Shown here: piece after piece, positions 27,791-40,306 of the stretch
Numbering within the stretch: position 1 is the stretch's first letter
Layout: each line of letters begins with the position of its first letter
Origin: Serendipita indica DSM 11827
Lineage: Eukaryota; Basidiomycota; Agaricomycetes; Sebacinales; Serendipitaceae
Length of the DNA stretch: 64,000 nucleotides
Direction: 5' to 3'
Assembly (NCBI GenBank): GCA_910890315.1
Contig: CAJVGD010000016.1
Span: 423,646-487,645, forward strand
Position numbers and translations under genes: made by a program
Notes under the pieces: model-generated
Seen by the model: only the letters and a program-made list of their open reading frames with translations
Databases searched by the model: none
What the model was told of the DNA's origin: nothing

Positions 27791-28623
27791 GAGCCATCCA
27801 CATTGAAGCCGCCTCGGACTCATATTGTGATATATTGTATTGTTCCATTCCCTCACTGCACTACTATACGTGCCTATTACTTTTGAAACAGGCGCCAGTT
27901 GTAGGCTATCTCGCGCCATTCTAGGCGTGTCTACAGGAACGGACAAGCTCTGGAAAGATCTTCATATCATTAATCATTTTCTTGTCTATTAAACTCAGAT
28001 TCATTTATGTTCCATACGGTCCTCCGACCGTCGCCACGTGTTCAACCCCTCTCTGGCATTCATCCTTCCAAAACCTGGCACTTGTCTCCTGGTTTGCCTG
28101 GATATGATCCAGGTATGTATCCGTCTATTCTATCTGCCTCTGCAGCTCGAATTCATATCCCAAAAAGATACAGTGTTATATCTTGGTTGGAGACCAGAAG
28201 GTCTCGCCATGCTGCGAGAGCGAGCGAGGAATGGGAGCTCCAGGAATAGAACTTAGAAGGAAAACAGTATAGATAGAGAATATATTGGAAAGAATTAATT
28301 GACAAACGACGAAATATGAAATCGAAAAATGGAGGTGCGGGCGGTGGCAAGAGCCGCAAATGAAAGGCTCTGCCAACCAACATCAACGCAAGCCCGCTGC
28401 CGACAGCACGGGCATAGCGTGGCCCCCAAAAGGCTGAAAATTCGTCGACCCACCCACCGCGCCCTAGGTGATGCTCTGCAGGCGTGAGCGTGAGCGTGAG
28501 ATGTTGGCCCACCATCCCACCCAGAGCCACTCCCGCCCACGCCTGCCTCGCCTGGAAGGCCCCCCACTTAAGAGTAAACCTAGGACGTGTCGTGACGGAC
28601 AAGAAAACAATCGAGAATTAAAC
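27791..28623. other. Intergenic with a possible dispersed repeat
   Basis: No gene. The tract at about 28395-28560 resembles 56985-57115 (shared CCCACCCACCGC...CCCTA...AGGCG pattern), so it may be a dispersed repeat of unknown kind. Confidence 0.35.
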
Positions 28624-28826
28624 TGTTGAAGGTTCACCCTTTGACTCTTAGCGCTCACTAAATAGACTTAGCCAATAGTAATAGCTCATTCGTAACTCAA
28701 TGTATTTAGGGACGCGGGATGACACAGCCAGACCTTACTGGTCTTGCCTCTCACCTCACGCGTCCTAGGTTTGTTACACCATATATACTGGTCTTGCCTC
28801 TCACCTCACGCGTCCTAGCATTAACA
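28624..28826 (-). mobile_element. Short solo LTR (204-bp type), copy b
   Basis: Ends TGTTGAAGGTTCACCC...CCTAGCATTAACA, flanked by perfect TAAAC duplications (28619-28623, 28827-28831). It is longer than the 156-bp type because a stretch with CTGGTCTTGCCTCTCACC is present twice, separated by GGTTTGTTACACCATATATA. Confidence 0.85.
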
Positions 28827-28831
28827 TAAAC

Positions 28832-29304
28832 GGAAACGTTGACCAAGCGAGAATGACGACGAGAAAAGCAGCTGATACAGCAGCTCCAGCATCAGAATTG
28901 AGAATCATCTGACCATATTGGCGCTGATTTCTACATTACATTAGTGCTTATACCTGCACTATATTCGCCCTTACCTCTACACTGCATTGGCGCTTATGTC
29001 TGCATGCCGCCACGGAAATTAGTATTGAGGGCGTACGCCTTGACATTTTCTTGTATCGGTGTGTAACCTTTCCGTGGAGTGGAGACGAATGTGTCGTCCA
29101 ATCGAGGCTTTGTATTCGTAGAATGATGAATAAAGTCGATTCAGACGAAGAGAACCGGTCCAAGTCGCATAATATTGACTACGACAGACTGGGTAGTACA
29201 AGTCCACTCCTCTTCTATGTCTGCAGCTTGAGAGACAGGACTACGAGTCTTAAATAGACAGAAAGGAAGTACTTTGGTTCTAATGGACTAACTGAGGATG
29301 GAAA
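28832..29304. other. Spacer between retroelements
   Basis: No gene seen. Contains loosely repeated TGCATTGGCGCTTATGTCTG-like stretches near 28915-29005. Confidence 0.4.
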
Positions 29305-29934
29305 TGTCATGGAACATATTTCGACTAAGATTCTTCACCTAATCCTCCCACCTTTCTACCTACATCACCATCACCACGTGTAAGGATTGGTTCACCTTAC
29401 AGGTCAGAACCCGGCCGACCAGGTTAGGATTACCTGAGTAACGGGGGTCATAGGTTCTGTGACGGTTTAGAGGGAAAAAGGGACACTATAGTCTAGTGGT
29501 CTGACAGCTAGGTCGGTGTGAATCCGGCTTGTTCCATTTTCCCACGGCTAAACGTTACACCACTCGAGCTCAAGGTCCCGGACCTCGCTCCGAGTCTCCC
29601 CACTCGTCCCATACTAATCTCGTCTCATTATTATTGACTTGTACCATCTCCTTCTCATGTCTCTCAGCTCGTTTCACTCCCATTGCATGTCTCTCTGCTC
29701 GTGCCACTCATCACTAGCGATTCTCTCTGGGCTTCTGCGTCCTCGTGAGCCGTTCTATGCCTTACGACTTACTACCAGGACACTGAAGTTGGCGGCTCGT
29801 GGTCTCCACGCGCTAAGCCAGCACATACGGACCAGTATCCGGCTTAACTGACGCACTCGTCGTATCGTATCTGGAGGAAAGTCGTTTCCGCCTACCTCGC
29901 CTCGTTACCGAAGCGCCGGAAGCCGGACTTAACA
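29305..29934 (+). mobile_element. 600-bp-type LTR, copy B, interrupted by a SINE
   Basis: Same element as 25440-26039 (TGTCATGGAACATA ... GCCGGACTTAACA). It contains the SINE at 29378-29557 and lacks about 150 bp of the middle, including the TATA region, when compared with copy A. No matching flanking duplication is visible. Confidence 0.75.
29378..29557 (+). mobile_element. tRNA-derived SINE-like element, copy 2, nested in an LTR
   Basis: 180-bp insertion with CACCAC duplications (29372-29377, 29558-29563). Copy A of the host LTR has the uninterrupted site CATCACCATCACCACTCGAG, so the ends are defined by an empty site. It carries A-box-like TAGTCTAGTGG (29489-29499) and B-box-like GGTGTGAATCC (29515-29525), close to the tRNA consensus. 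Without folding into a functional cloverleaf it is a tRNA-related retroelement, not a tRNA gene. Confidence 0.8.
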
Positions 29935-29985
29935 CTCAAGTTGTATTACTAGTGTACTATTTATCTTGGTCTGTATGCTTGAATG

Positions 29986-30189
29986 TGTTGAAGGTTCACC
30001 CTTTGACTCTTAGCGCTCACTAAATAGACTTAGCCAATAGTAATAGCTCATGTCGTAACTCAATGTATTTAGGGACGCGGGATGACACAGCCAGACCGTA
30101 CTGGTCTTGCCTCTCACCTCACGCGTCCTAGGTTTGTTACACCATATATACTGGTCTTGCCTCTCACCTCACGCGTCCTAGTATCAACA
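29986..30189 (-). mobile_element. Short solo LTR (204-bp type), copy c
   Basis: Nearly identical to copy b. Perfect GAATG duplications at 29981-29985 and 30190-30194. Starts TGTTGAAGGTTCACCC and ends TAGTATCAACA. Confidence 0.85.
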
Positions 30190-30194
30190 GAATG

Positions 30195-31400
30195 CGCTGT
30201 GGAATCTAGCCACTCTTATCGCTCTCTTACCGGTCTTCTTCTCTAACTTAGTAGTTTGCAAGCTTTCTACTGGCCGTGTACCTATGAAAGTTTCTATACA
30301 GCTTTCGAGTATTACTTGGGAGTTTCAAATACCAATATGTAAGTTTAAAGTTTACTATCAAGGCCGTAGAGGGGTATAATCCTGCCGTATGCTGTAAGGT
30401 TCCGAGGCATCGGCCTCGTCGCTCACTCTTCTCTGGGTACGAGTTTCATCCTTACCCTTATCAAGACTACCATCAACTCGTCCCCTTTGTCACCGCCTCC
30501 TTTATTTCGGCCCTTGTAGCCGCAGTCATCGTCCACAAGTAGCCACCCCTCTTTCCCATCGCTTATTCTCTACCACATGGTGACTGGAACGCGATATAAG
30601 ATCGCTTTGTACAAGCATTATCTAAAGAGCCTCCTGTACCCCTCCCTAGTCAACTTCCTTCCAATCTACGGATCGTTAGACTGGTGAATTTCTTTCGCCC
30701 CGCTTAGTCCTCATACTTCGCTCGCAAGAGCCTCGTAACAGTGAGCTCTCGTAAAACTTACACATGCCATGCATATGTAGCCTTTTTTGGCGCATATGTG
30801 GCTTGGCCTGAATATGGATTTATACATTATTCAAGTGCAAAAACATGCGAATCTTGCTTAAATAACTAAACATCCACTCGGAAAGCCTACATTGGGGGTG
30901 AGGCCAAAATCATTAACTGGATAGTGTGGGGGATTTCATGACGGGTAAGACTTGAATTTTGGCTGTAGGTAGAGTAAAGTAGGCATATAAAGAGATCTGA
31001 ATGGTGATCAGGAGTTCAGGAGCGAATCTATAGGGGTAAAATCCTGCGTGGCATGGCCTATCATCCGCTTAGAGGAGTAACGTCAAATGGTTATCAAGAC
31101 TCCTCATCACATCAGGCGGAATTATCGCTCATCACCTTCAGACCTACATCGCATCTACAGTTTATAATTTACTCTGTCCAACGTTGAATGATCATCAGTA
31201 ACACCGCGTTTCGCTGACGAACTATCCACGGTCCCAAACCCACGTAAGAACGCCGTTATTGTTCCATAGCTAAGCGTTGGGACTCGCTGCGACGGTTTCA
31301 CAGTTTTATGCGGTAATAGTCGCAGGTTGAAACTGACTCGGAGAGCCTCAAGGTCACTTTCCACTGAGACTGCGAGTTCAAATCAGAGGTTGCAGAGCTA
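30195..31400. other. Intergenic with a possible orphan terminal exon
   Basis: Around 30430-30543 one plus-strand frame reads FHPYPYQDYHQLVPFVTASF and then a hydrophobic ISALVAAVIVHK before TAG, which looks like the end of a membrane protein; nothing upstream supports a full gene. Otherwise AT-rich spacer. Confidence 0.3.
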
Positions 31401-34307
31401 AACCAACCAGAAGACAGGGTGAATATTGAGCAGAGTTCAGAAGAAGGTCAAAGAGTGACTAAATGGTCAAGATCCGTGCTCAAGTCTCAAAACAACACTG
31501 TTCCATGCCCTATCAAGGTGGTGACGGAACCAGATATCAATGTGAGCTTTATATACCAGCCTTACGGTCCCGAGATTGTCTTTGAAAATCTCCCAAGCCC
31601 ACACCAAGACACAGCCGAAAAGACCAGAGGTAAGGTGCTGAGAGTTGGTAAGTAACGTAAGAGAGGACGAAAAGACGTCGAGAGTAAGAGGGGTACGATG
31701 ATGGAAACACGTAGGAAACACTTAAAACTTAGAAGCTTGAGATGGTGCGACGAAATAACATAGGAAGATTTACCTGGGAGTCCAGGCTGTTTATGAAGAG
31801 CGCATCGGTGAGATGTAGGGAAGTACGAGGGGATTTAGATGAGAAGTAGGGGTGCTTTGTGACAGAATAATGACAGACGAAACGATGGCGGAGAAAGTAG
31901 ACTCGTTGGAAGGCGAACAACGCATGAAAATGAAATGTCGACAAGTCGAGGAGGAAGTATCTGAATGATAGATAAAACGTATGTGATGAAGTCGCAAGAA
32001 AGGACGAGGGAAAAGCGGCGAAACAGGCGAGAGGTGCGAGCGAGCGTGGTGATGGGGCAGGCCCTTGCCGACGGAATCCTACTAGTGAGTGCGCAACTTT
32101 GGAACTTTAAGACGAGAGGAAAGCCGAATCCAAGGAAAAAATGGAAGGGTGAGGTCGATGACTGGATGGCTGAGCTTGTAGATGGTCGAAATGTGTGCTT
32201 ACAGGGCTTCTCGCGTCGGCTCGTGGTACAACGCTATGTCGATGTACTACCAAATCTAACAGCGTGATTAAGCTGCTATACACGGGCTTGATGGTTAATG
32301 TTGTCTCTTTGGAGTATGCCAATGAAATGCGCTTACAACTCGATCTTCATCGCCATTGTTTGTTGGCAAGGGTACTTGGTCCGTCACAGGAGACCGTACG
32401 GGTATTGAGAGAGAATCAAGGTTACTGGGTGCATTGAAATTCCCTTCTACATGCGCCTGCCCATGGGCGTAGCCACATTTGCGACCCTTAGTCATGGTTT
32501 TGCGATCACAGTGTCGTCACTTCGGGCCCAAACACGATATAGAAGATCGTTATTCATTATCTCTGGCGTCATGAACCGGTTATAATGATCATAGATGGGA
32601 GTCGAATCGACGGCTCATCCATCTAATCTGTAGGCGACACTGCAATCTATTCGACGCTGATTTCCCGCATTCCCAAAGTTATGATTAGTACTTTATTAGC
32701 AGAGTAAGAGAGCGAGACTTCTGCGTTTGACGATCTCAAGTCGTTACCAACCGGAACCAGCGCACGCATGGGTTGCATTAGGTCACAGTTCATCGGTCAT
32801 GACATGAAAATCACACCTAGAGTCCGGAACCACATCAGATTGCGTTGGGCAACCTGCGCGAGCTGCAAATCCAACGATTAGACGTCAAAGAACATTGGCT
32901 TTCAGTAGGATTATTCTATCTCGTCAAAAACATATAAAAAAAACTAGTCAGTATCGTTTGAAACAGTCTCGACGCATGCCGCTCCGAGATTGTCCTCTGG
33001 GCTTGCCTCTGGGCTCTCAATTCACAAAGTAAGAGACCTTGACACAGAATCTCCTTTCTAGGACTTCATACAGAATACTCTGGGAACTACTGATCCCCAT
33101 GGGATTGTGTGCAGAAATCAGCAATGGACAAGCGGGCTTCATAAGAGACCACACGAGCTATTGTGGTTTGTAGTTTCCCGAGAGAAATCTAGTTCGTCTC
33201 CTAAGAGGATCATTGGTAGACTTGGATGAGCTTGGCCCTCCCCATCCGACGCCATGGATGCATAAATCTGGCTATGGGACCCTCTTGTTCGATCTCCAGG
33301 GAAGAATGAGCACAAGATGGGTATTAAGCCATACATTTAGTCGGTACTCCGATATCCTCGGTGTCTGCTATCCTAAGCTTACCGGATTGGTTCACATCTC
33401 AGCCTAGTATGCGCAGTCAGAAACATTCGTCTGTATTCGCTTGGCATAGAAAACAAAATCTGGGCCAAGTTGGCGTGTAAGATACTCCATCCTTCCAGTG
33501 AGAATGAAAGAACGACTTTCGGTGAATGACAAGGAAAGTGTCAGGGGATGAGCTGGTGAAACCTTGCTTCGAATATACCGCCCATCTCTCAAATGTGATT
33601 TTCCGTGCTTGTAACAAAGAAGAAAGGAGCCGTTGCCTAGAGAGAGGTGCGGGTTTGCATGTTGGAAAAATGTAGAATAATTTTGATAGGATCGAATTCA
33701 TCCGAAAAGCGACCAGTGGTCTATGATGGCAGTTCGAGGAAACTGTCGCCTGACCCCGTTGCGGAAGCACGATTGTCGGCAGAAGGAAGATCCGACGCGA
33801 ATGGTGAGGTAAATCTAGTTTCTTGGCGTGGGTGCTGTGATTCATTACTTATGATTATGTGTACGTCTGGCGAGTATTTCCGGAACGACTGGCAGGCGCG
33901 ACCGTTGCAAGATTCCGTCGAGCCAATGAGCTGAAGGAATCACTGGTAGTCGCATCAATGTTTCATAAAGGGTGTAATGCGTTCGCTTGTCCGCTGGGTG
34001 CAACTTTCTTTTGTAAGTGGGCGATCGCCAGCAGGTCCACGTGTAGCGTTTCAGTCTCTGGAATTGACCTGTCACGTATTATTAGACTGAATAGCAATGG
34101 TATTGAGGACACTACACAGCAATCGTCGTCCACGACGACTGACATCTGTGGACAACTCGCGCCAAGACCATTCGAAGTGGTTCTCTATTGAAAACGGATC
34201 AACACTTTTCGTACTATTTTCACATGCGGAAGCGGTCCGTAACAGCCTTTCGCCGGAAAGCGACCGCGTTTGCTTGGCAAGCACAATCGTTGCTGGTGTG
34301 CGGGGAA
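31401..34307. other. Long stretch without a recognisable gene
   Basis: Several short frames on both strands (longest near 33417-33845 minus and 31419-31655 plus), none with splice logic, start context or family match. No repeats with clear ends. It may hold decayed genes or lineage-specific short genes that I cannot recognise. Confidence 0.35.
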
Positions 34308-34511
34308 TGTCGAAGGTTCACCCTTTGACTCTTAGCGCTCACTAAATAGACTTAGCCAATAGTCATAGCTCACGTCGTAACTCAATGTATTTAGGGACGC
34401 GGGATGACACAGCCAGACCTTACTGGTCTTGCCTCTCACCTCACGCGTCCTAGGTTTGTTACACCATATATACTGGTCTTGCCTCTCACCTCACGCGTCC
34501 TAGCATTAACA
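34308..34511 (-). mobile_element. Short solo LTR (204-bp type), copy d, in the xylanase promoter
   Basis: Perfect GGGAA duplications at 34303-34307 and 34512-34516. Starts TGTCGAAGGTTCACCC and ends CATTAACA. Its right end lies only 105 bp before the xylanase ATG, so it separates the core promoter from upstream elements. Confidence 0.85.
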
Positions 34512-34551
34512 GGGAAACCCCTCAAGTGACCTCGATACTTGATGCAACGAG

Positions 34552-34558
34552 TATAAAA
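34552..34558 (+). promoter_or_regulatory. TATA box of the GH11 xylanase gene
   Basis: TATAAAA, 58-65 bp upstream of the ATG at 34617 and 40 bp downstream of the solo LTR. Confidence 0.6.
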
Positions 34559-34616
34559 TGTCTACCGGTTTCAGGATTTTACGACTAACGCCAACCCCTC
34601 TCCAAACTCCCTCATC

Positions 34617-35589
<973 letters not shown>

Positions 35590-36600
35590 GTCGTGCTCGC
35601 TGTCTGAGGTTTTCTCCATTCATACGCTCGTTTGTATACCTTCTCTTGAAAAATTCGACTCGATTTCAGTCATTGGTGATGCAACGAAATTGAGAGCCAG
35701 TTCCTTTATCCAGCCAAGTTGCCCTTGCGTGCAGTTAAGTCGATAGCATCTCGCTACCAACGAATCAAGTAGCAATTTATGACAGCAGTGTATGCTCAGA
35801 AGATGAGAATATCTCGGGTACCTCTGTCTGAGCAGCCAACTACCCCAATACTTTGCATATCTCTGGTGGCTCACGGAGGGTGCCCACTCCTCACACATAG
35901 GTGGCCCCAGGGAGGCTAAGCTCGTTCAGGCATTGGTGGTGGTTGGGTCCAAGAGCCCTCTTCAGAGTGCTTGCTTGTCAGCTCGCGCATCGCATGTCCA
36001 TTGTTGGACGACGCAATCGACAAGGCGCATGACCACGATACGCTCGAGGTTGGACGCGCTGTTTGTCGCACGCCAGTGTTCTCAGTGCACCCGAGTGGTG
36101 TTATTTGAAGCCGTTGGCGGATCAAGTTTAGCGTCATATCAGTTGGCAAACGCACGCTTGGGTCAGCTGTAGATTCGTTCAAGGTATGTCCTTTCATCAA
36201 CTTGGACACGAGATGCTGATACTGTATCCAGTATTCTTGATTGTCGTGCTCTGTTCTCCATGCTTTCAGGGGTGTCTTTACGAGGCGACTAGTGTTTTGT
36301 AGTATTTTGGTATAAAGAGTTTTATGATACATTGAATTCTCAGTACAGCTGATCTTCAGTACCGAGGAGGTATGCTAGTGGCAGGAGGCAAACTTGTTCC
36401 TCATTTGCGGTTCAACTGGAATGACTTGTGACCTAATAGTGCCATATATAATCCAATGATACATTATATCCTCCAGTCACACTGAGAAGGAGATTTCTAG
36501 ACGCAGTTTGGGGTTCATACAGGGCAAGAAATGTTAATTCAGGCAACATACAATCGAATGCTACACGACAGGCTCATAAGATGAGTGAAATTTGAGATGA
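35590..36600. other. Intergenic, no confident gene
   Basis: Lies between the xylanase stop and the NLR stop. An open minus-strand frame at 35916-36332 has uneven composition and no recognisable domain. Confidence 0.4.
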
Positions 36601-39600
36601 CTACAAGCCATGAGAAGACTGCGCAGATTTGATCTTTCCTAGAAGTTGGATCGCCCATTGAGTATGACGATGATGTTCACCAAGGATCTCGCGGCGTAGT
36701 TCGATTGTGCCTTCTAAGAGCTGCAAAGCCTCTTCGAACCGTCTCTGGAGATATAGTGTATGGGAAAGATTGTAGGTCGCATTGAGAGTATCCGGGTGCC
36801 GTAGTCCAGAGACCTCAAGCCACAGAGCAAGCACGTCTCGCCCCATCTTCTCGGCTTCACCAAATTGACCAAGCCTACGCAAGGTGCCCGCGAGGTTGCC
36901 CATGGCTAGGATGGTGTCAGGATGGCGTGGTCCAGAGACCTCAAGCCACAGAGCAAGCACGTCTCGCTCCATCTTCTCGGCTTCACCAAATTGACCAAGG
37001 CTACCCAAGGTGCCCGCGAGTTGGCCCATGGCTACGATGGTGTCAGGATGGCGTGGTCCAGAGACCTCAAGCCGCAGAGCAAGCACGCCTCGCTCCATCT
37101 TCTCGGCTTCACCAAATTGACCAAGGCTACCCAAGGTGAGCGCAAGGTTGCCCATGGCTACGATGGTGTCAGAATGGCGTGGTCCAGAGACCTCAAGCCG
37201 CAGAGCAAGCACGTCTCGCTCCATCTTCTCGGCTTCACCAAATTGACCAAGGCTACCCAAGGTGAGCGCAAGGTTGCCCATGGCTACGATGGTGTCAGGA
37301 TGGCGTGGTCCAGAGACCTCAAGCCGCAGAACATGCGTATCTCTCTGCATCTTCTCTGCTTTGCCGAGTTCACCACAGCACCAAAGCGCTTCTCCAAGTC
37401 TGCTCATTACCAACATGGTGTCAATATGCCTTTCTCCTTGGCATCGCTGGACCTGTGCGAGTGAGCATTCTAACAGCTTCCAGCATGTGTTCCAATTTCC
37501 CAAAGAATCGTAAAAATCGTTGAAAACCAATGTATGTGCTAGATTCTCCGATTGCGTCGATAACGGGACGCTGTTAGCATGTGGTAGCAGTTGCCAAAGC
37601 TCCACATTGCTCCCTGGTGCTGGTCGAATTGCACCAAGCAATAATTGTGCCGTCATCCGAATATAATTCTTTTTGTCCTCTACGACAAGCGAATCCTGGA
37701 TGTACATCTGCAGCAGAGGATGAACCGCGTAGAACAGGCCGTCTGTTGTAACGTTGATAAGTGATGCCCGCAAGGCCGCGTTGATGATCTCCTGGAACGA
37801 AACCTCGTCCCATGTCTTGCCAAATATCTCCTCAAGCTTTGACCTAAAAGTCTTGTCACTTGCCGGCGGAGGACAGCTTTTCTCGACGGTGTGCGTGGTG
37901 AAGCCAGAGGTTATCGACCTCTCAAAGAGAGACAGCGGAATGAGTGAGTGATGGAGGAATGCGCATAGCTTCAAGAACTCTTGCGTCGTTTTCTGTAATC
38001 GATGGAATGATAGGTCGAATGCAGTGTATGTCGATGACGTGTATTCGGAGTCGAGATCTAGCTGCTTGCTTAGAAGTCGGTCCCGACTTTTCCGAAACGT
38101 GTCTAGGTATGTACTCAGGCGCTTTGTGTCGCGAATGTACACGCCTGCCTGAGTGATAGCGAGCGCCAGCATCCCTAGCTCCTTCACAATCTCGAGCGAA
38201 TCGGCGCTGGATGCAGGTGCAATATCAGCAGTTGTGTGAAGCAGGTTGATCGCTTCGCTTTCCTCACGACCACCAACAGGCACTGCGCCATCTTGAGCGT
38301 ATTTGGTGCACTGTCTGTTTCTCGTAGTGATGAGAATCGCGCCATCAACCGATCTAGGGAGATATGGGCGGAGATCGAGGTCTGGCGAGTCGGCATTGTC
38401 GATAAAGAGCAGCCACTTCTTTTCCTTGTAACCAAGATGTTCGACTGCGTCTTTTCACGTCATCTTGCTGTACTCAGAACCCAAGCACCGGATTGAACGT
38501 TGTAGGTCTGCTTCCAGCTGGGCCTCGCTCGTGGCGTCGACGAATATCACCCGATTGAAGCTAATCAACGATTAGATATTGCGCAGACACAATAGCGAAC
38601 ACATACCGGCTCTCATTCTCTTGAATCCAGTTTGTTGCGAGCTGCGTCTTTCCCGCACCTCCAAGCCCGTGTAGTATACACCGTGGCTGGTGCTTCACTG
38701 GGCCATCCGGCAGAAGCTTCCGCGTGATAAGAGACTGGAAATGAATTCGCTCGATGTAGCCTCTTGATACAGGTGGACGGGGTTTCGGCATGATCACCTC
38801 CTCAGGAATGGACTCTCCCTTCGAAACACCTGCACATCAGTCAGACGAGCACTGAGCCTGAACTAATACCAACCACGGTGAGCATCCTCCTTGACCCACT
38901 TCTCCTTCACCTGTACAGCCGCGTCGTCGACGTACTCTCTGAGATAGTGGAGAACTGTTTGATAGTTGTCCTGATCTTGAACAGCAAATCTGACCAGATC
39001 ACGGTGGTCGGTATGGAGTACAATCGCCGTTGCGTTTGGATCGCCAGCAATCACAGCCGAGGAGTACGAAACATTCTAATTTTTGCGTGAGCCGACAGTC
39101 CCAAATGATACAGATACGCATCATTCGTCCATTCGTATACTCTGCGGAGAAGAAGACGGTGTGGATATTCGTACTTGCCTGAACATAGAGACTCTGTATA
39201 TTCTCGAGTTCAGACGAGTGAACCCGAAGATCTTTGGGGATGGTGTCCGTCGTCTCCATATACACCGAGGCCACGCGGGTGACTTGTTCAAGAAGAGAGG
39301 TGTCGGTGCCAGAGTGGGGAGTTCCGAAGAAAAGGATCGCATGGGTGGAGGTCAGAAGGTCGCGAAGGTCGCATTTTGTTTCTAGTCTTTGATTATGGCA
39401 GATCACCAGCGCCTGTCGATGGTCAGCGACTTGTTTCGATGAGAGCGGATCTGGGGCTACAGACCCATTTGAGGATGATACCTCCTAGATCATGCGCTAC
39501 GAAGATGAAGGGTCGCTAATAGCGTGTCAAATGACTTTCTGAATGACGGTTCGGCACTCACTCGAGGATGGTCCTTGCGTCTCCTTGCGAGCGCTCTGGC

Positions 39601-40024
39601 GAATCCATCCGCATGTCGACGCATTGTCTGAGTGGATACACACTCCCGGCTCGAGGTGTCGGCATCATATCCGTACGATAAGACTCGAGCGTTGGACAAG
39701 TCGGTTGGCAAGAAGTCGCGCAGCCACATAATTGACCCTTTCGTGGCCCACGACTTTTCTCTGTGTCCATCTAGCCCATGGATGGCGACAATACTGACAG
39801 GGTAAGCTCAGTGGCAGAGACTGTGGCGTTTCCTGAACGACCTACTCGACAATGGGATCTGTTCCGGGAGAGAGCTCCAGGAATCCGAGGTCATCTACCT
39901 TTGATCTCGGATCTGGGCGTTTGTCGCTATTCCTGTCGGCATTACGTGTGGACTTCACTGGCCGTCGCGCAGTCTGTGGTCGTGACTGGGGGTTTTTCTG
40001 CGGGGTATGCGAACGATTTGCCAT
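36601..40024 (-). CDS. NLR-like protein: alpha/beta-hydrolase-fold N-terminus, NB-ARC, TPR; one in-frame stop
   Basis: Starts MANRSHTPQKNPQSRPQTA (40024). Exon 1 splices (donor GTAGGT after GA) to TATTGTCGCC, giving IVAIHGLDGHREKSW, the oxyanion region of a lipase-like fold. WLRDFLPTDLSNARVLSYGY and FIFVAHDLGGIILKW follow: the nucleophile motif has Asp instead of Ser (usual G-H-S-L-G-G), so this domain is probably not catalytic. Then AILFFGTPHSGTDTSLLEQV and an uncertain junction near 39080. NB-ARC has CILHGLGGAGKTQLATNW (Walker A), WLLFIDNADSPDLDLRPYL (Walker B) and GAILITTRNRQC. TGA at 38455-38457 replaces an expected Trp (SKMT*KDAV). The C-terminus is about six 42-residue TPR units. It lies head-to-head with Rho GTPase 2, 282 bp apart. 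Likely role: non-self sensing, by family. Confidence 0.87.
36780..37400 (-). repeat. Near-identical 126-bp TPR-coding tandem repeats
   Basis: Five to six in-frame units of 42 codons (each with LEVSGPRHPDTIVAMGNLA and LGQFGEAEKM). Adjacent units differ at only a few positions, for example N/Q and R/W, implying recent duplication or gene conversion. The copy number may be collapsed or variable in assemblies. Confidence 0.85.
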
Positions 40025-40306
40025 TTTGCGTGGTCAGACGGCAAGAAACGCGTTGGCAGACGTTCTCGTTATAACAGCAGAGGAGCGACAGTTAACGCCA
40101 GTCAAAAGTGGCGACGCACTGCCTCATTCCACACCGAAGCCGCGTTGGCCATGAATGTCCAAGCCATGGCAACGAGTAATATAAGAAAAACTCTCCGGGG
40201 TTTGTGCATTCCCACACTTGCCCAGAGCTGGCACGCAAGCCTAACGGATCTTGGACCGCACCTTGATCAACAACATTTCTTCTCGTAAAAGCTAAGTCAC
40301 CAAACG
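40025..40306. promoter_or_regulatory. 282-bp divergent promoter region between NLR and Rho GTPase 2
   Basis: Separates the two start codons (40024 minus, 40307 plus). The short shared spacer suggests coupled transcription. No clear TATA box was seen in either direction. Confidence 0.5.

Noticed and set aside
29480-29530. Possible tRNA gene (A- and B-box motifs)
   Set aside because: Repeated three times with target duplications and no convincing cloverleaf; a tRNA-derived SINE explains it.
32586-32640. B-box-like GTCGAATCGACG stretch as a tRNA
   Set aside because: No matching A box, acceptor stem or anticodon arm could be folded.
36922-37464. Long plus-strand frame of repeated 42-residue units
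   Set aside because: Antisense shadow of the TPR array; its periodicity comes from the coding repeats on the minus strand.
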